Source of the DNA: Helicobacter rodentium ATCC 700285
GTDB taxonomy: Bacteria; Campylobacterota; Campylobacteria; Campylobacterales; Helicobacteraceae
DNA length: 64,000 nt
Assembly (NCBI RefSeq): GCF_000687535.1
Contig: NZ_JHWC01000002.1
Location: forward strand, 62,001 to 126,000
Direction of reading: 5' to 3'
Shown here: piece after piece, positions 29,033 to 38,678 of the stretch
Layout of the letters: every line of letters starts with the position of its first letter
Position numbering within the stretch: position 1 is the stretch's first letter
Notes under the pieces: model-generated
Seen by the model: only the letters and a program-made list of their open reading frames with translations
What the model was told of the DNA's origin: nothing
The model's database searches: none
Position numbers and translations under genes: made by a program

Positions 29033-30397
29033 ATGGAATGGTTGATGAATTGGAATGAAAATTACTCTCTTACGATTCTATTTTTTGGGCTTGCTGTTTG
29101 TTTTTTTGGCGTGATAATCTATTTGTTTTTGAATTATAAAAGACTTTTAGATAAAGTCAAGAATAAAGTGGAGCTTGAAAGCGAATTGCTAAATAAAAAT
29201 ATGCAAATTGAAAATTTCAGCAAAGAACTCGCTAATCAAATAGAATATGAAATCGCACAGAGATTAAAAAGCGATTATGCGTATGATTATCTATTTGAAA
29301 ATAGCTCCAATGCCATTATTCTAACACAAGATGAGGACTTAAAAATTATAAAGCGTAATCACGCCGCTTTTGATTTATTTGGCAAAGAAATTTTAAATCA
29401 TAATATCTTGGAGCTATTTAGCGATAAGGCGCACAAGAAATTTGTATTTGAAAAAATCGCACAACTCAAGCAGAGCAAATTGCGTCAAAATTTTCGGTTA
29501 AATTTATGTGTTTCTGATTCTGTTATTCCTGTGATTATCTCCATTTATCTTATGGGTTTTGCGCAAAAAATAACCATTTATTTTGCTTTTGTGGATATTT
29601 CAGATATTGCAAAACTAGAAGAGGAGTTGCAAAATAAACAGATTGCATTAATGCAAAAGAACAAAGAAGAAGCAATGGGAAAAATGATAGGCAATATCGC
29701 TCATCAGTGGAAGCAACCCTTAAACTCTTTATATCTTCTTTGTCAAAATCTCAAAGAAATGAATCAATTAGGGGAATTGAATAAAGAAAATTTGGAAAAT
29801 TATATTCAAATAATGGCAAAACAAATCCATTTTATGTCCAATACAATGGATACATTCCGAGAATTTTACAATCCTAGCAAAAACAAAGAATGGTTTGAAG
29901 TTTATTCTACAATCAAAGAAATGTTGGATTTGTTTTATGGGCTTGTGGATAAAAGGATTCATATTAAAATGCGACCTTGTAAGGTAAAAAAGCAACTTAA
30001 AATTTATAGTAGCAAAAATGAATTGCAACAAGTGATGATTGTTTGTTTGGATAATGCAATTGAAGCAATTAAAGCACGATTAAAGAATGAAGTGATTAAA
30101 GAGGGGAAAATTTGTATTGAATGTGCGATGGAGCAAAATATTGCTGGAGCTAAGTTTTGCGTTATTCGTGTGCAAGATAATGGTGGTGGGATTCATACAG
30201 AAATTGCAAATAAAGTGTTTGAGGTATTTTTTACCACCAAAGAAAATGGTAGTGGAATGGGCTTGGCAATGGCGCAGATGATTTTGGATAAAATGGGGGG
30301 CAGAATCTTATTTGTAAATGAAAAAGAGGGAGTAGAATTTAAGATTGAGTTGCCAATGCAAACAGAAGTTGGAATTAAGACTAGCAAAGAAAATTAA
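29033..30397 (+). CDS. Orphan PAS sensor histidine kinase
   Basis: Membrane sensor kinase of 454 residues. One N-terminal membrane helix (about 13-33), a coiled segment, a PAS domain (about 85-200, beginning YDYLFENSSNAIILTQDE), the dimerisation box GNIAHQWKQPLN with phospho-accepting His224, and an HATPase domain with N box DNAIEAI, G1 DNGGGI and G2 GSGMGLAMA. The HQWKQPLN variant is common in Campylobacterota. No response regulator is adjacent, so the partner is elsewhere. With essentially no periplasmic domain, it probably senses a cytoplasmic or membrane cue. Confidence 0.93.
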   Translation: MEWLMNWNENYSLTILFFGLAVCFFGVIIYLFLNYKRLLDKVKNKVELESELLNKNMQIENFSKELANQIEYEIAQRLKSDYAYDYLFENSSNAIILTQDEDLKIIKRNHAAFDLFGKEILNHNILELFSDKAHKKFVFEKIAQLKQSKLRQNFRLNLCVSDSVIPVIISIYLMGFAQKITIYFAFVDISDIAKLEEELQNKQIALMQKNKEEAMGKMIGNIAHQWKQPLNSLYLLCQNLKEMNQLGELNKENLENYIQIMAKQIHFMSNTMDTFREFYNPSKNKEWFEVYSTIKEMLDLFYGLVDKRIHIKMRPCKVKKQLKIYSSKNELQQVMIVCLDNAIEAIKARLKNEVIKEGKICIECAMEQNIAGAKFCVIRVQDNGGGIHTEIANKVFEVFFTTKENGSGMGLAMAQMILDKMGGRILFVNEKEGVEFKIELPMQTEVGIKTSKEN

Positions 30398-30466
30398 GAA
30401 ATAAATTCATTAATTTCTGATAAAATGATATAAAAATAGTTGGGAATTTATTAGGGAAGAATAATT

Positions 30467-32056
30467 ATGCTAAAGACTATACGCTCTAAAATCATTGTGA
30501 TGATTGTTGTATTCTTGTTAGCCCTTTTGGGAATGGTGCATTATAATTTGGCAAGTGGCTTTGACACTATTGCTAAGAGTAGTTCAACTAACGAGCTGCA
30601 CCAGCTTAATGCAATGCTTTTTGAAGGTTTAAAAGTTGCGATGAATACAGGAGACCCGGAAATTATCGGTGGTTTTATTAATGGTTCTAAGAAAGTGCAA
30701 GGCATTACAAATATGGAAGTTTTCCCTTCTCAAGCTATTATTGAGTTAATGGGGTTAAAAAAGATTTACACTACGCGCCCAGAGATTTTGGAGGTTTTTA
30801 AGACTAAGAAAGAGTTGATTCAAACCTATCAAACTGAGAAAGACCAAGGGTATTTGATGGCAAAACCAATCATTGCAGAAGAGGCTTGTTTGATGTGCCA
30901 TGCGACCTCTCAAGTGGGTGAAGTGTTGGGTGTGGCTGAAATGCAAATTTCAAGTCAGGAGTTAATGGATCGTTCTAGTGCAGTTCAAGTTAAGGTTATT
31001 CTTTGGATGGTGAGTGTAAGCGTTATTGCTTTGCTTGTCTTGTTGTTTTTGTTTAATCGTTGGGTATTTAATCCAATTTTGAATCTCACAAGTGTGGCTT
31101 ACGACCTTTCACAAGGGGAGGGAGATTTAACGAAACGTTTGCCAATCAGAAATGAAGATGAAATTGCAAAAGCAAGTTCGTATATTAATGATTTTATCCA
31201 AAAAATTGACAATACGGTTGCAGATGCTAAAGATGCAAGTCATCAAAATATTTTGCAATCCACGCAGCTTTCTACTGCCTCTAAAGAAATTGATGAGCGG
31301 ATTGAATGTTTGGTTAAGATTGTGGAACAAAGCACGAATCTTGGGAACAATATTGAATTAATGCTAAATGATTCTATGTCCTTGGTGCAAAAAAGTGCCC
31401 ACGATATTCAAGAATCCGCAAATCAACTTTCTAGGACAAAGGAGCTTTTGTTGAAAGTTATCAATGAGGTGCAAAGCAATGTGGGTGTGGAACGCGATAT
31501 TGCGGAACGTCTTGCACAAACTGCTCAAGAAACAGAAAAAATTAAAGATGTTTTAGCGATTATTGCGGATATTGCCGACCATACAAGTTTGCTTGCTTTA
31601 AATGCCAATATAGAAGCAGCGCGTGCAGGGGAAGCGGGGAGAGGTTTTGCGGTTGTAGCTGATGAAGTGCGAAAATTAGCAGAACGTACACAAAAAAGCT
31701 TGGGCGAGGTGAATGCGGTGGTAAATACAATTGTCCAATCTGTTTCTGATGCAAATAATGCAATGGGTGCAAATGTGCAAAATACGGTGCATATTGCAGA
31801 TGCTTCAATAGAAAGCACGGAAGATTTAGAGACGAGTGTTAAATCGCTAGAAGATGCTGTGGAAGCTTCCTCGCAATCTTTACAGAAAACAAATGAGCTT
31901 TTTGGGGCAGTCAATGATATTTTAAGGCAAGTGGGCGAGGTGCAAAGGCTAACAGATGAAAATAGCAAAGCTGTGCATTTGATTGATGGAATCTCTAAGG
32001 AAATTTCTCAAAAAGCAAGTGCGCTAAATAGTCAGCTAGATTCTTTCAAGGTATAG
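30467..32056 (+). CDS. Methyl-accepting chemotaxis protein with c-type haem motif
   Basis: Chemoreceptor of 529 residues. N-terminal membrane helix (about 7-28), periplasmic Tll0287-like sensor region (about 30-175), second helix (about 178-200), HAMP, and a cytoplasmic signalling domain with the hairpin tip [20 protein letters not shown]. The periplasmic part contains CLMCH (Cys141, Cys144, His145), a canonical CxxCH site for covalent haem c, located after EEA and before [17 protein letters not shown]. That suggests sensing of redox, oxygen or another haem ligand. No C-terminal CheR-tether pentapeptide is seen. It follows the kinase gene by 69 bases. Confidence 0.95.
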   Translation: MLKTIRSKIIVMIVVFLLALLGMVHYNLASGFDTIAKSSSTNELHQLNAMLFEGLKVAMNTGDPEIIGGFINGSKKVQGITNMEVFPSQAIIELMGLKKIYTTRPEILEVFKTKKELIQTYQTEKDQGYLMAKPIIAEEACLMCHATSQVGEVLGVAEMQISSQELMDRSSAVQVKVILWMVSVSVIALLVLLFLFNRWVFNPILNLTSVAYDLSQGEGDLTKRLPIRNEDEIAKASSYINDFIQKIDNTVADAKDASHQNILQSTQLSTASKEIDERIECLVKIVEQSTNLGNNIELMLNDSMSLVQKSAHDIQESANQLSRTKELLLKVINEVQSNVGVERDIAERLAQTAQETEKIKDVLAIIADIADHTSLLALNANIEAARAGEAGRGFAVVADEVRKLAERTQKSLGEVNAVVNTIVQSVSDANNAMGANVQNTVHIADASIESTEDLETSVKSLEDAVEASSQSLQKTNELFGAVNDILRQVGEVQRLTDENSKAVHLIDGISKEISQKASALNSQLDSFKV

Positions 32057-32122
32057 TTTGGCTTTGGTAATATTTGACTCAAAGTCTTGAGTGGTTTTAT
32101 AAATGATTATTCTAATTTGAGT

Positions 32123-32128
32123 TATAAT
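32123..32128 (+). promoter_or_regulatory. -10 box for the SprA-like gene
   Basis: TATAAT in the context GAGTTATAATTAAC lies 30 bases before the ATG at 32159. Confidence 0.5.
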
Positions 32129-32158
32129 TAACATAAAAGATTGAAAAAGGAGAGACAA

Positions 32159-32914
32159 ATGCAAATTATGACAAATTCTTATTTTGGTTTGCAAAATTAC
32201 TCCAATCATTTTAAAGCACAGGATTCTAAAGAAAATTCTAGCAACACAATGGAATCGCAAAATACACAATCTACTGATGAGGAATCAAAACAGAAGGACT
32301 TCACTGCTCCTGAAGCACCCAATGGTGAAAAATTAGATGAGGGCGAACAGCAATATGTGCGTGAGTTAGCTGCAATAGACGCAAATGTGCGTGCGCACGA
32401 AGCTGCGCATATAGGGGCTGGTGCGGGTGTCGTGAGTGGAGGAGCTACTTTTGGTTATACACGCGGACCGGATGGTAAAATGTATGCTACATCAGGTGAA
32501 GTGCCAATCTCTATGAAAGAAGGTAGAACGCCAGAAGAGACAATCCAAAATGCGCGTCAAATTGTATCTGCTGCAATGGCTCCTGCTGACCCAAGCCCTC
32601 AAGATTATAAAGTTGCTGCTAGTGCTGCGCAAATGGAAATACAAGCTAGAAGTGAGCAAGCAAGAGAACAAGCAGAGGAGATAAAGGAACAAACAAAAGA
32701 TTCGGATAATACACAAAATACACAAGAAGTGGAATCTGCTTCCAAGAGTGCCGAGAGTGTTGCAAATCAAAATTCTTCTAATACAAATAATGCAAAATTT
32801 CAAACTTCTAACCAAGAGCAGTCCTCTAATAAGTATATTCAATATGCAATCAAGAGTTATGCTGCAAACACAACAAGTAATTCTTATACTCCAAGACTTG
32901 ATATTGCTGGTTAA
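32159..32914 (+). CDS. SprA-related putative metalloprotease-like protein
   Basis: 251-residue protein with a conserved core around RAHEAAHIGAGAGVVSGG, which includes HEAAH (HExxH zinc-protease type), then FGYTRGPDGKMYATSGEVPI and NARQIVSAAMAPADPSPQD. This is the SprA-related (PF12118-type) family, found in Campylobacterota as 'putative metalloprotease' proteins; activity is not established. Low-complexity Ser/Gln/Asn/Glu tails flank the core and no signal peptide is evident. ATG 32159 is chosen for its AAGGAG at 32148-32153; an upstream TTG would begin before that site. It stands alone with its own promoter. Confidence 0.78.
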   Translation: MQIMTNSYFGLQNYSNHFKAQDSKENSSNTMESQNTQSTDEESKQKDFTAPEAPNGEKLDEGEQQYVRELAAIDANVRAHEAAHIGAGAGVVSGGATFGYTRGPDGKMYATSGEVPISMKEGRTPEETIQNARQIVSAAMAPADPSPQDYKVAASAAQMEIQARSEQAREQAEEIKEQTKDSDNTQNTQEVESASKSAESVANQNSSNTNNAKFQTSNQEQSSNKYIQYAIKSYAANTTSNSYTPRLDIAG

Positions 32915-32959
32915 ACTTGAATCTTGAAAACTTATTTCGCATTGGATATTGTTAAATAG

Positions 32960-33673
32960 ATGTTTTTAAAAAGTTTTTTACAGACATTGCCTGTATTGAT
33001 GGGGTATTTACCGCTTGGTATCGCCTTTGGTATCTTATTTTCCAAATTGCATTTGGCTTGGTATTTTGGTATTTTAATCGCAATTTTGATTTTTACTGGG
33101 GCGGGTCAGTTTCTGCTTGTTTCTTTGCTTGCAATTCACGCAGGATTCTTTCAAATAGCAGTCGCTTCTTTTTTGCTTAATATTCGCCATATGTTTTACT
33201 CTCTAGCTGTTACAGATGAAATCAAGAATTTTGGTATCTCCAAATATTATATTCTTTTTGGGCTTACAGATGAAACATTTGCTGTATTAAAAACAAACAA
33301 AGAAACACTCAATCTTAGCCCAAAAGAAATGGAGAAAAATTATCTCTATATTACCCTTTTTGACCATATTTATTGGATTTTGGGTTGTGCGATTGGAATC
33401 TTTTTGGGAGAGCAATTAGGATTCCAACCTCAAGGGGTGGAGTTTGCACTTACTGCACTCTTTAGTGTATTAACTTTAGCATTGTTGAAAAGTTCTAAAA
33501 ACAAAAAACCTTTTTATATTGCTTTGGTTCTTGGTGTATTGGGGCTTGTTGTTTTTCCTAGTGAGCAGTTTTTGATTTTGAGTTTGGTATGTGGAATCGC
33601 TATTTTGTTGATTTTTAGAAAGTGGATTCAAAGTGCGCAGAATCTATCAAGCTCAAAAATGTCAAAGGATTAG
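32960..33673 (+). CDS. azlC: AzlC-family branched-chain amino acid exporter subunit
   Basis: Inner-membrane protein of 237 residues with about seven helices. Family features: the N-terminal PVLMGYLPLGIAFGILF, then FTGAGQFLLVSLL and NIRHMFYSLA. AzlC works with the small AzlD to export branched-chain amino acids and analogues. AzlD follows directly. The stop lies about 35 bases before the AzlD start. Confidence 0.93.
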   Translation: MFLKSFLQTLPVLMGYLPLGIAFGILFSKLHLAWYFGILIAILIFTGAGQFLLVSLLAIHAGFFQIAVASFLLNIRHMFYSLAVTDEIKNFGISKYYILFGLTDETFAVLKTNKETLNLSPKEMEKNYLYITLFDHIYWILGCAIGIFLGEQLGFQPQGVEFALTALFSVLTLALLKSSKNKKPFYIALVLGVLGLVVFPSEQFLILSLVCGIAILLIFRKWIQSAQNLSSSKMSKD

Positions 33674-33707
33674 CAATATGGAAATGCAAACAAGCGAGGA
33701 ATTAAAT

Positions 33708-34019
33708 ATGTTTTATATTTTAGGAGCAATTCTAGCTGCATCTTTTGGCACGGCTTTAACAAGATTCTTGCCATTTTTTGTTTTAAGAAAGGCAAATAAA
33801 TCATTATTGTTGAGTTATTTGCAGGAAACTATGCCTTTACTTATTATGACGCTTTTAGTCTTTTTTAGTTTAAAAGATACGGCTTGGAGTGAAACCTATG
33901 GGCTTTATGAAATCGGGGGAATTGCTTGTGCTGTTGTATGTTTTGTGTTTTCTAAAAATTCTGTATTAAGCATTTTTGCAGGAATTATTTTTTATATTTT
34001 TGCATTAAAAGTATTTTGA
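33708..34019 (+). CDS. azlD: AzlD-family exporter subunit
   Basis: 103-residue membrane protein with about four helices and the family motif TRFLPFFVLRK near the N-terminus. Two starts are plausible: ATG 33708 (GAGGA 7 bases upstream, product starting directly at the first helix as in other AzlD proteins) and ATG 33678 (AAAGG upstream, adding a short polar tail). I prefer 33708. Partner of azlC. Confidence 0.88.
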   Translation: MFYILGAILAASFGTALTRFLPFFVLRKANKSLLLSYLQETMPLLIMTLLVFFSLKDTAWSETYGLYEIGGIACAVVCFVFSKNSVLSIFAGIIFYIFALKVF

Positions 34020-34030
34020 AAGGGAATTGA

Positions 34031-34372
34031 ATGGTAAAAATTTATGGTATTAAGAATTGTGGAAGTGTTAAAAAAGCATTGAATTTTTTAAATTCCAAAA
34101 ATATTCCTTATGAGTTTATAGATTTTAAGGTTGTTCCACCAACGCAGAATCTTTTAAATAATTGGTTGAAATTTGTTAGTTTAGAGACGCTATACAACAA
34201 AAAGGGGACAACTTACAAAAAACTAGGGTTAAAAGATTTGGCTTTAACGGAATCGGAGATAAAAGAATGGCTCATCAAAGAACCAATGTTAATTAAGCGT
34301 CCAGTAATTGAATGCAAAGAGGGCGTCATAGTGGGTTTTGATGAAAATTTTTATCAAAATACACAATGGTGA
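34031..34372 (+). CDS. ArsC/Spx/YffB-family thioredoxin-fold protein
   Basis: 113-residue protein starting VKIYGIKNCGSVKKALNFL, with the single active-type cysteine of the ArsC/YffB group (NCxxxKKA), and ending with a conserved RP motif (MLIKRPVIECKEG). The lack of a CxxC and the GIKNC context place it nearer YffB/Spx than arsenate reductase proper. No ars genes are nearby. The substrate is unknown. Confidence 0.88.
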   Translation: MVKIYGIKNCGSVKKALNFLNSKNIPYEFIDFKVVPPTQNLLNNWLKFVSLETLYNKKGTTYKKLGLKDLALTESEIKEWLIKEPMLIKRPVIECKEGVIVGFDENFYQNTQW

Positions 34373-34381
34373 ATTAAAAAG

Positions 34382-35758
34382 ATGGAACTAAAAGATAAGG
34401 TTGTAATTTTCGCTCTATTGTTTTTTGGATTATTTTTTGCTGGTTGTGCTCAAAAATTAGATAATCCGCAAGAGATTGCGATTGCTTTGCCTGCGCAAGA
34501 TTTAAAGGTTTTTACCCAAAAATCTCTTAGCTTAAATCAAGCAAAAAAATCTAGTTTAAAAAAGGAATATTTAGCGCATTTTTTCTCTCCTTTTAAAAGG
34601 CAGGTGCAACATAGTGCAGAGGAATTAAAATGGGGATTAAATGCAGCCTATAAGAATTTAGGTTTTGGAGAAAATTTATTGCCCTATGAGAGAGAGGAAA
34701 TTGAATTGCTTGAATTTGAGGCAAATTTAGATGCTTATCCAAGCACAAAGAAGCCCGCTATTATTACACGCAATACAAACTTGCGTGTTTTGCCTACAAA
34801 CAAGCCAAGATTTTATAATCCAAAGAAAGCGGGAGAGGGATTCCCTTTTGATTATTGGCAAAATTCTTCTATTTATTTGGGGACACCCGTGTTAATTACG
34901 CATTATTCGCGTTCAGGCAAATGGGCATTTGTAGAGAGTGGATTTGTCAGTGGGTGGGTTTTGAGCTTAGATGTTGGAATCTTAAATGATAATCAAATAA
35001 AGGAATTAGAGCAAACACGAGATTTTTTAGTAGTTACTCAAGATTTTACACCTATTAGAAATTACCATCAAGAATATTTAGAATCTGCGCGTATTGGAAT
35101 GGTTTTGCCAATGCTTGGAAGCACTAAAAGTAAATATGAAAGTCAAATTTTCTTACGGGATTCTCGTGGCTATGCGCATTCGCTTAAAGTTATATTGAAT
35201 CAAGAATCTTTTGCAAAATTTCCAATGAGTTTTTCTGGTTTAGAAGTTGCTAGTTTGGCTCAGGGAATTATGGGTGAGAAATATGGTTGGGGTGGTATGT
35301 TTGGCAATCGGGATTGCTCTATGTTTTTGCGTGATATTTTAGGTAATTTTGGATTCTATTTGCCTAGAAATTCACAGGCTCAAATGCGCTATGAAAATAA
35401 AGAAAAAAAGGATTTCGCTTTATATTTTGATTTTAACTCGCTAAACGCGGAACAAAAAATAGAATCTATTAAACAAAATGCGATTCCTTTTGGCACACTC
35501 CTTGGTATGAAAGGGCATATTATGCTTTATCTTGGGCAATTCAATGGGCAAATTTATATCCTGCACGATATTTGGGGATTAAGAACGCTACAAAATGAAA
35601 CACAAGAGGGGAGAAAGATTATTGGAAAAATTGCCATTACTCCACTTGAGATTGGTAAGGATATACAAGGTATTGACCAAAAAAAATTACTAATTCATCG
35701 CATTTATGGTATGCGTAATTTGTTTTTAGAGAGTGAATTAAAGAATGCAAACCAATGA
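34382..35758 (+). CDS. SH3 + NlpC/P60 cell-wall hydrolase lipoprotein
   Basis: 458-residue envelope protein with a lipoprotein signal (FFAGC). A middle region of two SH3b-like segments (about 130-300, e.g. NLRVLPTNKPRFYNP and WAFVESGFVSGWV) precedes a C40 peptidase domain. The catalytic Cys is in WGGMFGNRDCSMFLRD and the His in MKGHIMLYLG. These enzymes cut stem peptides in peptidoglycan. It overlaps the next gene by 14 bases, so it may be co-transcribed with the metal ABC genes, though no functional link is obvious. Confidence 0.9.
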   Translation: MELKDKVVIFALLFFGLFFAGCAQKLDNPQEIAIALPAQDLKVFTQKSLSLNQAKKSSLKKEYLAHFFSPFKRQVQHSAEELKWGLNAAYKNLGFGENLLPYEREEIELLEFEANLDAYPSTKKPAIITRNTNLRVLPTNKPRFYNPKKAGEGFPFDYWQNSSIYLGTPVLITHYSRSGKWAFVESGFVSGWVLSLDVGILNDNQIKELEQTRDFLVVTQDFTPIRNYHQEYLESARIGMVLPMLGSTKSKYESQIFLRDSRGYAHSLKVILNQESFAKFPMSFSGLEVASLAQGIMGEKYGWGGMFGNRDCSMFLRDILGNFGFYLPRNSQAQMRYENKEKKDFALYFDFNSLNAEQKIESIKQNAIPFGTLLGMKGHIMLYLGQFNGQIYILHDIWGLRTLQNETQEGRKIIGKIAITPLEIGKDIQGIDQKKLLIHRIYGMRNLFLESELKNANQ

Positions 35759-36494
35759 AGATAAAAAAATTATTGAATGCAAAAATGTTAAATTTTATTT
35801 TACCAAAGAGCAAATTTTGTATAATGTGAATTGGACGATTTGTGAGGGTGATTTCTGGGCAATCATTGGACCAAATGGTGGCGGCAAAAGCACATTGGCG
35901 CGTCTTTTGGTTGGATTGTTAAAGCCCACAAGTGGAGAGATAATTAAAGACAAAAATTTGCGTATTGGTTATGTCCCACAAAACACTTTTTTAAATCGCC
36001 ATTTTCCTATTACAACATTGGAAGTTGTGATGATGGGATTTTTAAAACCTAGACTTTTTGGAGGGTTTTTGCCTAAAAATGCAAGAGAAATTGCAATGGA
36101 GAAGCTAAAGTGGTTGCGTATGGAATCTTATGCGGATAAAAAAATCGGTGAGCTTTCTGGAGGGCAACGTCAAAGAGTGCTAATTGCACGTGCATTGTGT
36201 GGGAATCCTAATCTTTTGATTTTAGATGAGCCAACAGCAAGTGTAGATCAAAAGAGTCAAAAAGAAATTTATGATTTATTGCGACAAATCAATCAAGAAA
36301 AGACTATAATAATGATTAGTCACGATGTATCGGTTTTGCTAGATTGTGCAAAAAAAGTTTTATATGTTAATAAAGAGGTAACAACACATAATTTGCCAAA
36401 CAACATTAATATTCCTTGTGATATGAAAACAAGAGAGGAGCATTTTTGTGAGGTGGAACTTATGGGTTTGTGGAATTCTAATGGTAGGAGATGA
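35745..36494 (+). CDS. Zn/Mn-type metal ABC transporter ATPase
   Basis: ATP-binding subunit (249 residues) of the ZnuC/MntB type. Walker A GPNGGGKST, signature LSGGQRQRVLIARAL, Walker B LLILDEPTASVD and switch His MISHDVSVL. The GPNGGGKST variant and VPQNTFLNRHFPIT are typical of metal importers. The partner permease is at 37848, with mqo between them. No solute-binding lipoprotein gene is adjacent. It overlaps mqo's upstream region by a few bases. Confidence 0.93.
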   Translation: MQTNEDKKIIECKNVKFYFTKEQILYNVNWTICEGDFWAIIGPNGGGKSTLARLLVGLLKPTSGEIIKDKNLRIGYVPQNTFLNRHFPITTLEVVMMGFLKPRLFGGFLPKNAREIAMEKLKWLRMESYADKKIGELSGGQRQRVLIARALCGNPNLLILDEPTASVDQKSQKEIYDLLRQINQEKTIIMISHDVSVLLDCAKKVLYVNKEVTTHNLPNNINIPCDMKTREEHFCEVELMGLWNSNGRR

Positions 36495-36496
36495 AA

Positions 36497-37855
36497 ATGG
36501 ATAATTCTTATGATGTAGCAATTATTGGAGCTGGGATTTCTGGAAGTGCATTGTTTTATGCACTCACGCATTATACAGATTTAAAGAGAGTGGTTTTGGT
36601 AGAAAAATACGAAGAACCTGCCACTCTTAGCTCTAGTGGCAACAATAACTCTCAAACAATTCACGCAGGGGACATTGAAACCAATTATACCCTTGAGAAG
36701 GCAAAGAAAGTTTCAAGGTCAGCAAAAATGCTAGTTTCTTATGCTTTGTTTCATCAGTTGCAAAATAAAAGTATTTTTGAGTATCAAAAAATGGCGATTG
36801 GTGTAGGGGATAAAGAAGTGGAATTTATAAAAAAACGTCATGAAGAATTCAAAGAAATTTATCCGGAATTGGAATTTTTCACCAAAGAAGATATTAAGGA
36901 GATTGAACCCAATATCATCAAACTAGGAGATGGGAGCGATCGTGCAGAAAATGTTGTTGCTTCTGGAATGCGCAAAAGTTTTTGCGCAATGGATTTTTGC
37001 TCTGTGGCGCACCATATGGTGGAGCAAAGTGTGTTTGATGAGCATAAAGCGGTATTTAATTATCAAGTTATGGATATCATCAAGCAAGGAGATGGAAAAT
37101 ACACCATTCGTGCGAAAGGTAAAGAACCAATTACTGCTTCTTTTGTGCTGGTTAATGCAGGAGCGCATTCATTGTTTCTAGCGCAAAATATGGGATTTGG
37201 TTTGGATCTTGGTTGTTTGCCTGTGGCAGGTAGTTTTTTCTTTATACCGGGTGATAAACTAAGAGGGAAGGTGTATGCAGTGCAGAATCCTAAGTTGCCT
37301 TTTGCCGCAATTCACGGAGATCCTGATGTAGTCGCAAAGGGCAAGAATCGTTTGGGACCAACTGCTCTTTCTCTCCCAAAACTAGAACGTTTTAAAAGTG
37401 GCACTTATTTGGATTTCTTTAAAACTTCTGGTTTTGGGGAGTTGGCTACAATCCAAATTATGTGGGATTTATTTTCAGATAGCGAAATTCGCAATTATAT
37501 TTTAAGAAACTTCTTGTATGAGGTGCCGGGTATTGGTAAAAAATTCTTTATCAAAGAAGCGCAAAAAATCATTCCTTCTCTTAGAGTGGAAGATTTAACT
37601 TATGCTAGTGGTTTTGGTGGAATCCGCCCACAAGTGCTTGACAAGAAAGCAAAAAAACTTGTTTTAGGGGAGAGAAAGATTAAAAGTGGAGAAGGCATTA
37701 CCTTTAATATGACACCAAGCCCTGGTGCTACGAGTTGTATGCGTAATGCTCTAATAGATATGCTTGAGATTACAGAATATTTAAATGCTGAAATTAGAAT
37801 GGATAGGATTAAAGCCGAACTAAACGAAGAGAGTTTGGAGTGGCTTGTTGATTGA
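36497..37855 (+). CDS. mqo: Malate:quinone oxidoreductase (Helicobacter type)
   Basis: FAD-dependent peripheral membrane enzyme oxidising malate to oxaloacetate with electrons passed to quinone. 452 residues; FAD-binding AIIGAGISGSALFYAL at the N-terminus, SQTIHAGDIETNYTLEKAKK, LGCLPVAGSFFF and NPKLPFAAIHGDPDV match what I remember of H. pylori Mqo (HP0086). ATG 36497 is preferred: TAGGAG lies 7 bases upstream, whereas ATG 36491 is only one base from it. It sits between the ATPase and permease genes of a metal transporter, with short overlaps on both sides. Confidence 0.93.
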   Translation: MDNSYDVAIIGAGISGSALFYALTHYTDLKRVVLVEKYEEPATLSSSGNNNSQTIHAGDIETNYTLEKAKKVSRSAKMLVSYALFHQLQNKSIFEYQKMAIGVGDKEVEFIKKRHEEFKEIYPELEFFTKEDIKEIEPNIIKLGDGSDRAENVVASGMRKSFCAMDFCSVAHHMVEQSVFDEHKAVFNYQVMDIIKQGDGKYTIRAKGKEPITASFVLVNAGAHSLFLAQNMGFGLDLGCLPVAGSFFFIPGDKLRGKVYAVQNPKLPFAAIHGDPDVVAKGKNRLGPTALSLPKLERFKSGTYLDFFKTSGFGELATIQIMWDLFSDSEIRNYILRNFLYEVPGIGKKFFIKEAQKIIPSLRVEDLTYASGFGGIRPQVLDKKAKKLVLGERKIKSGEGITFNMTPSPGATSCMRNALIDMLEITEYLNAEIRMDRIKAELNEESLEWLVD

Positions 37856-38669
37856 TATTTTAAACTATACTTTTGTGCAGAACGCACTTTGGGGTGCATT
37901 TTGCACGAGTATTATTTGTGGAATCATTGGAACGCTTGTTGTAACGAATCGTATGGTGTTTGTGGCAGGTGGAATTGCTCATAGCGTGTATGGTGGAGTT
38001 GGAATCGCAGCATTCTTTGGTGTGCCAATTTTGGCTGGAGCAATGGGATTTAGCGTATTTTGCGCAATCCTTTTAGCTTATATGCTCTTGTTTGCAAAGG
38101 AGCGTTTGGATTCTCTTATTGGCTCATTGTGGGCATTTGGTATGGCTTTGGGTGTGATTTTGGTGGAACTAACACCGGGTTATAATAAAGATTTTATGGG
38201 GTATTTGTTTGGAAGTATTTTGAGCATTACAACCAATGATCTTTATTTTATGGTATTTTTTGGTGTTTTTCTCATTGTTTTTGTAGGATTTTATTATCGC
38301 ATTATTTTAGGAATCTCTTACGATAGTGAATTCACACAACTTCAAGGCATTAATACAAAAGTCTTTAGTGTGTTTTTGATGATTTTAATTGCTTTGGGGG
38401 TTGTGATTTCTATGCGCTCGGTTGGCATTATTCTTATTGTTGCGCTTTTGAGTATTCCCGCTTATTGTAGTGAAATTTTTACATCTTCTCTTGCTAAAAT
38501 GATGTTGGGAGCAAGTTTTATTTCGTTTGCTTGTATGCTATGTGGAATCCTTGTGGCTTACCTTTATGACTTACAAGCAGGAGCGAGTATTGTAATGATT
38601 CTAGCTATTTTTTCATTTATTTTAATGACTTTTCATTATTTTTTTAAACGGAAATTTCAAAGGATTTAA
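37848..38669 (+). CDS. Zn/Mn-type metal ABC transporter permease
   Basis: ZnuB/MntC-type permease of 273 residues with 7-9 membrane helices. Family blocks: NRMVFVAGGIAHSVYGGVGI near the N-terminus, VELTPGYNKDFMGYLFGSIL, and the late SMRSVGIILIVALLSIPAYC. The start is TTG 37848 (or 37845) inside the last codons of mqo, with GGAG 7 bases upstream, implying translational coupling. The ATPase partner lies upstream of mqo. Confidence 0.92.
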   Translation: MIDILNYTFVQNALWGAFCTSIICGIIGTLVVTNRMVFVAGGIAHSVYGGVGIAAFFGVPILAGAMGFSVFCAILLAYMLLFAKERLDSLIGSLWAFGMALGVILVELTPGYNKDFMGYLFGSILSITTNDLYFMVFFGVFLIVFVGFYYRIILGISYDSEFTQLQGINTKVFSVFLMILIALGVVISMRSVGIILIVALLSIPAYCSEIFTSSLAKMMLGASFISFACMLCGILVAYLYDLQAGASIVMILAIFSFILMTFHYFFKRKFQRI

Positions 38670-38678
38670 GGGGTTTTT

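Noticed and set aside
34031-34372. Arsenate reductase with an ars operon
   Set aside because: The ArsC-like protein is nearer YffB/Spx by its N-terminal motif, and no arsB, arsR or acr3 genes are adjacent.
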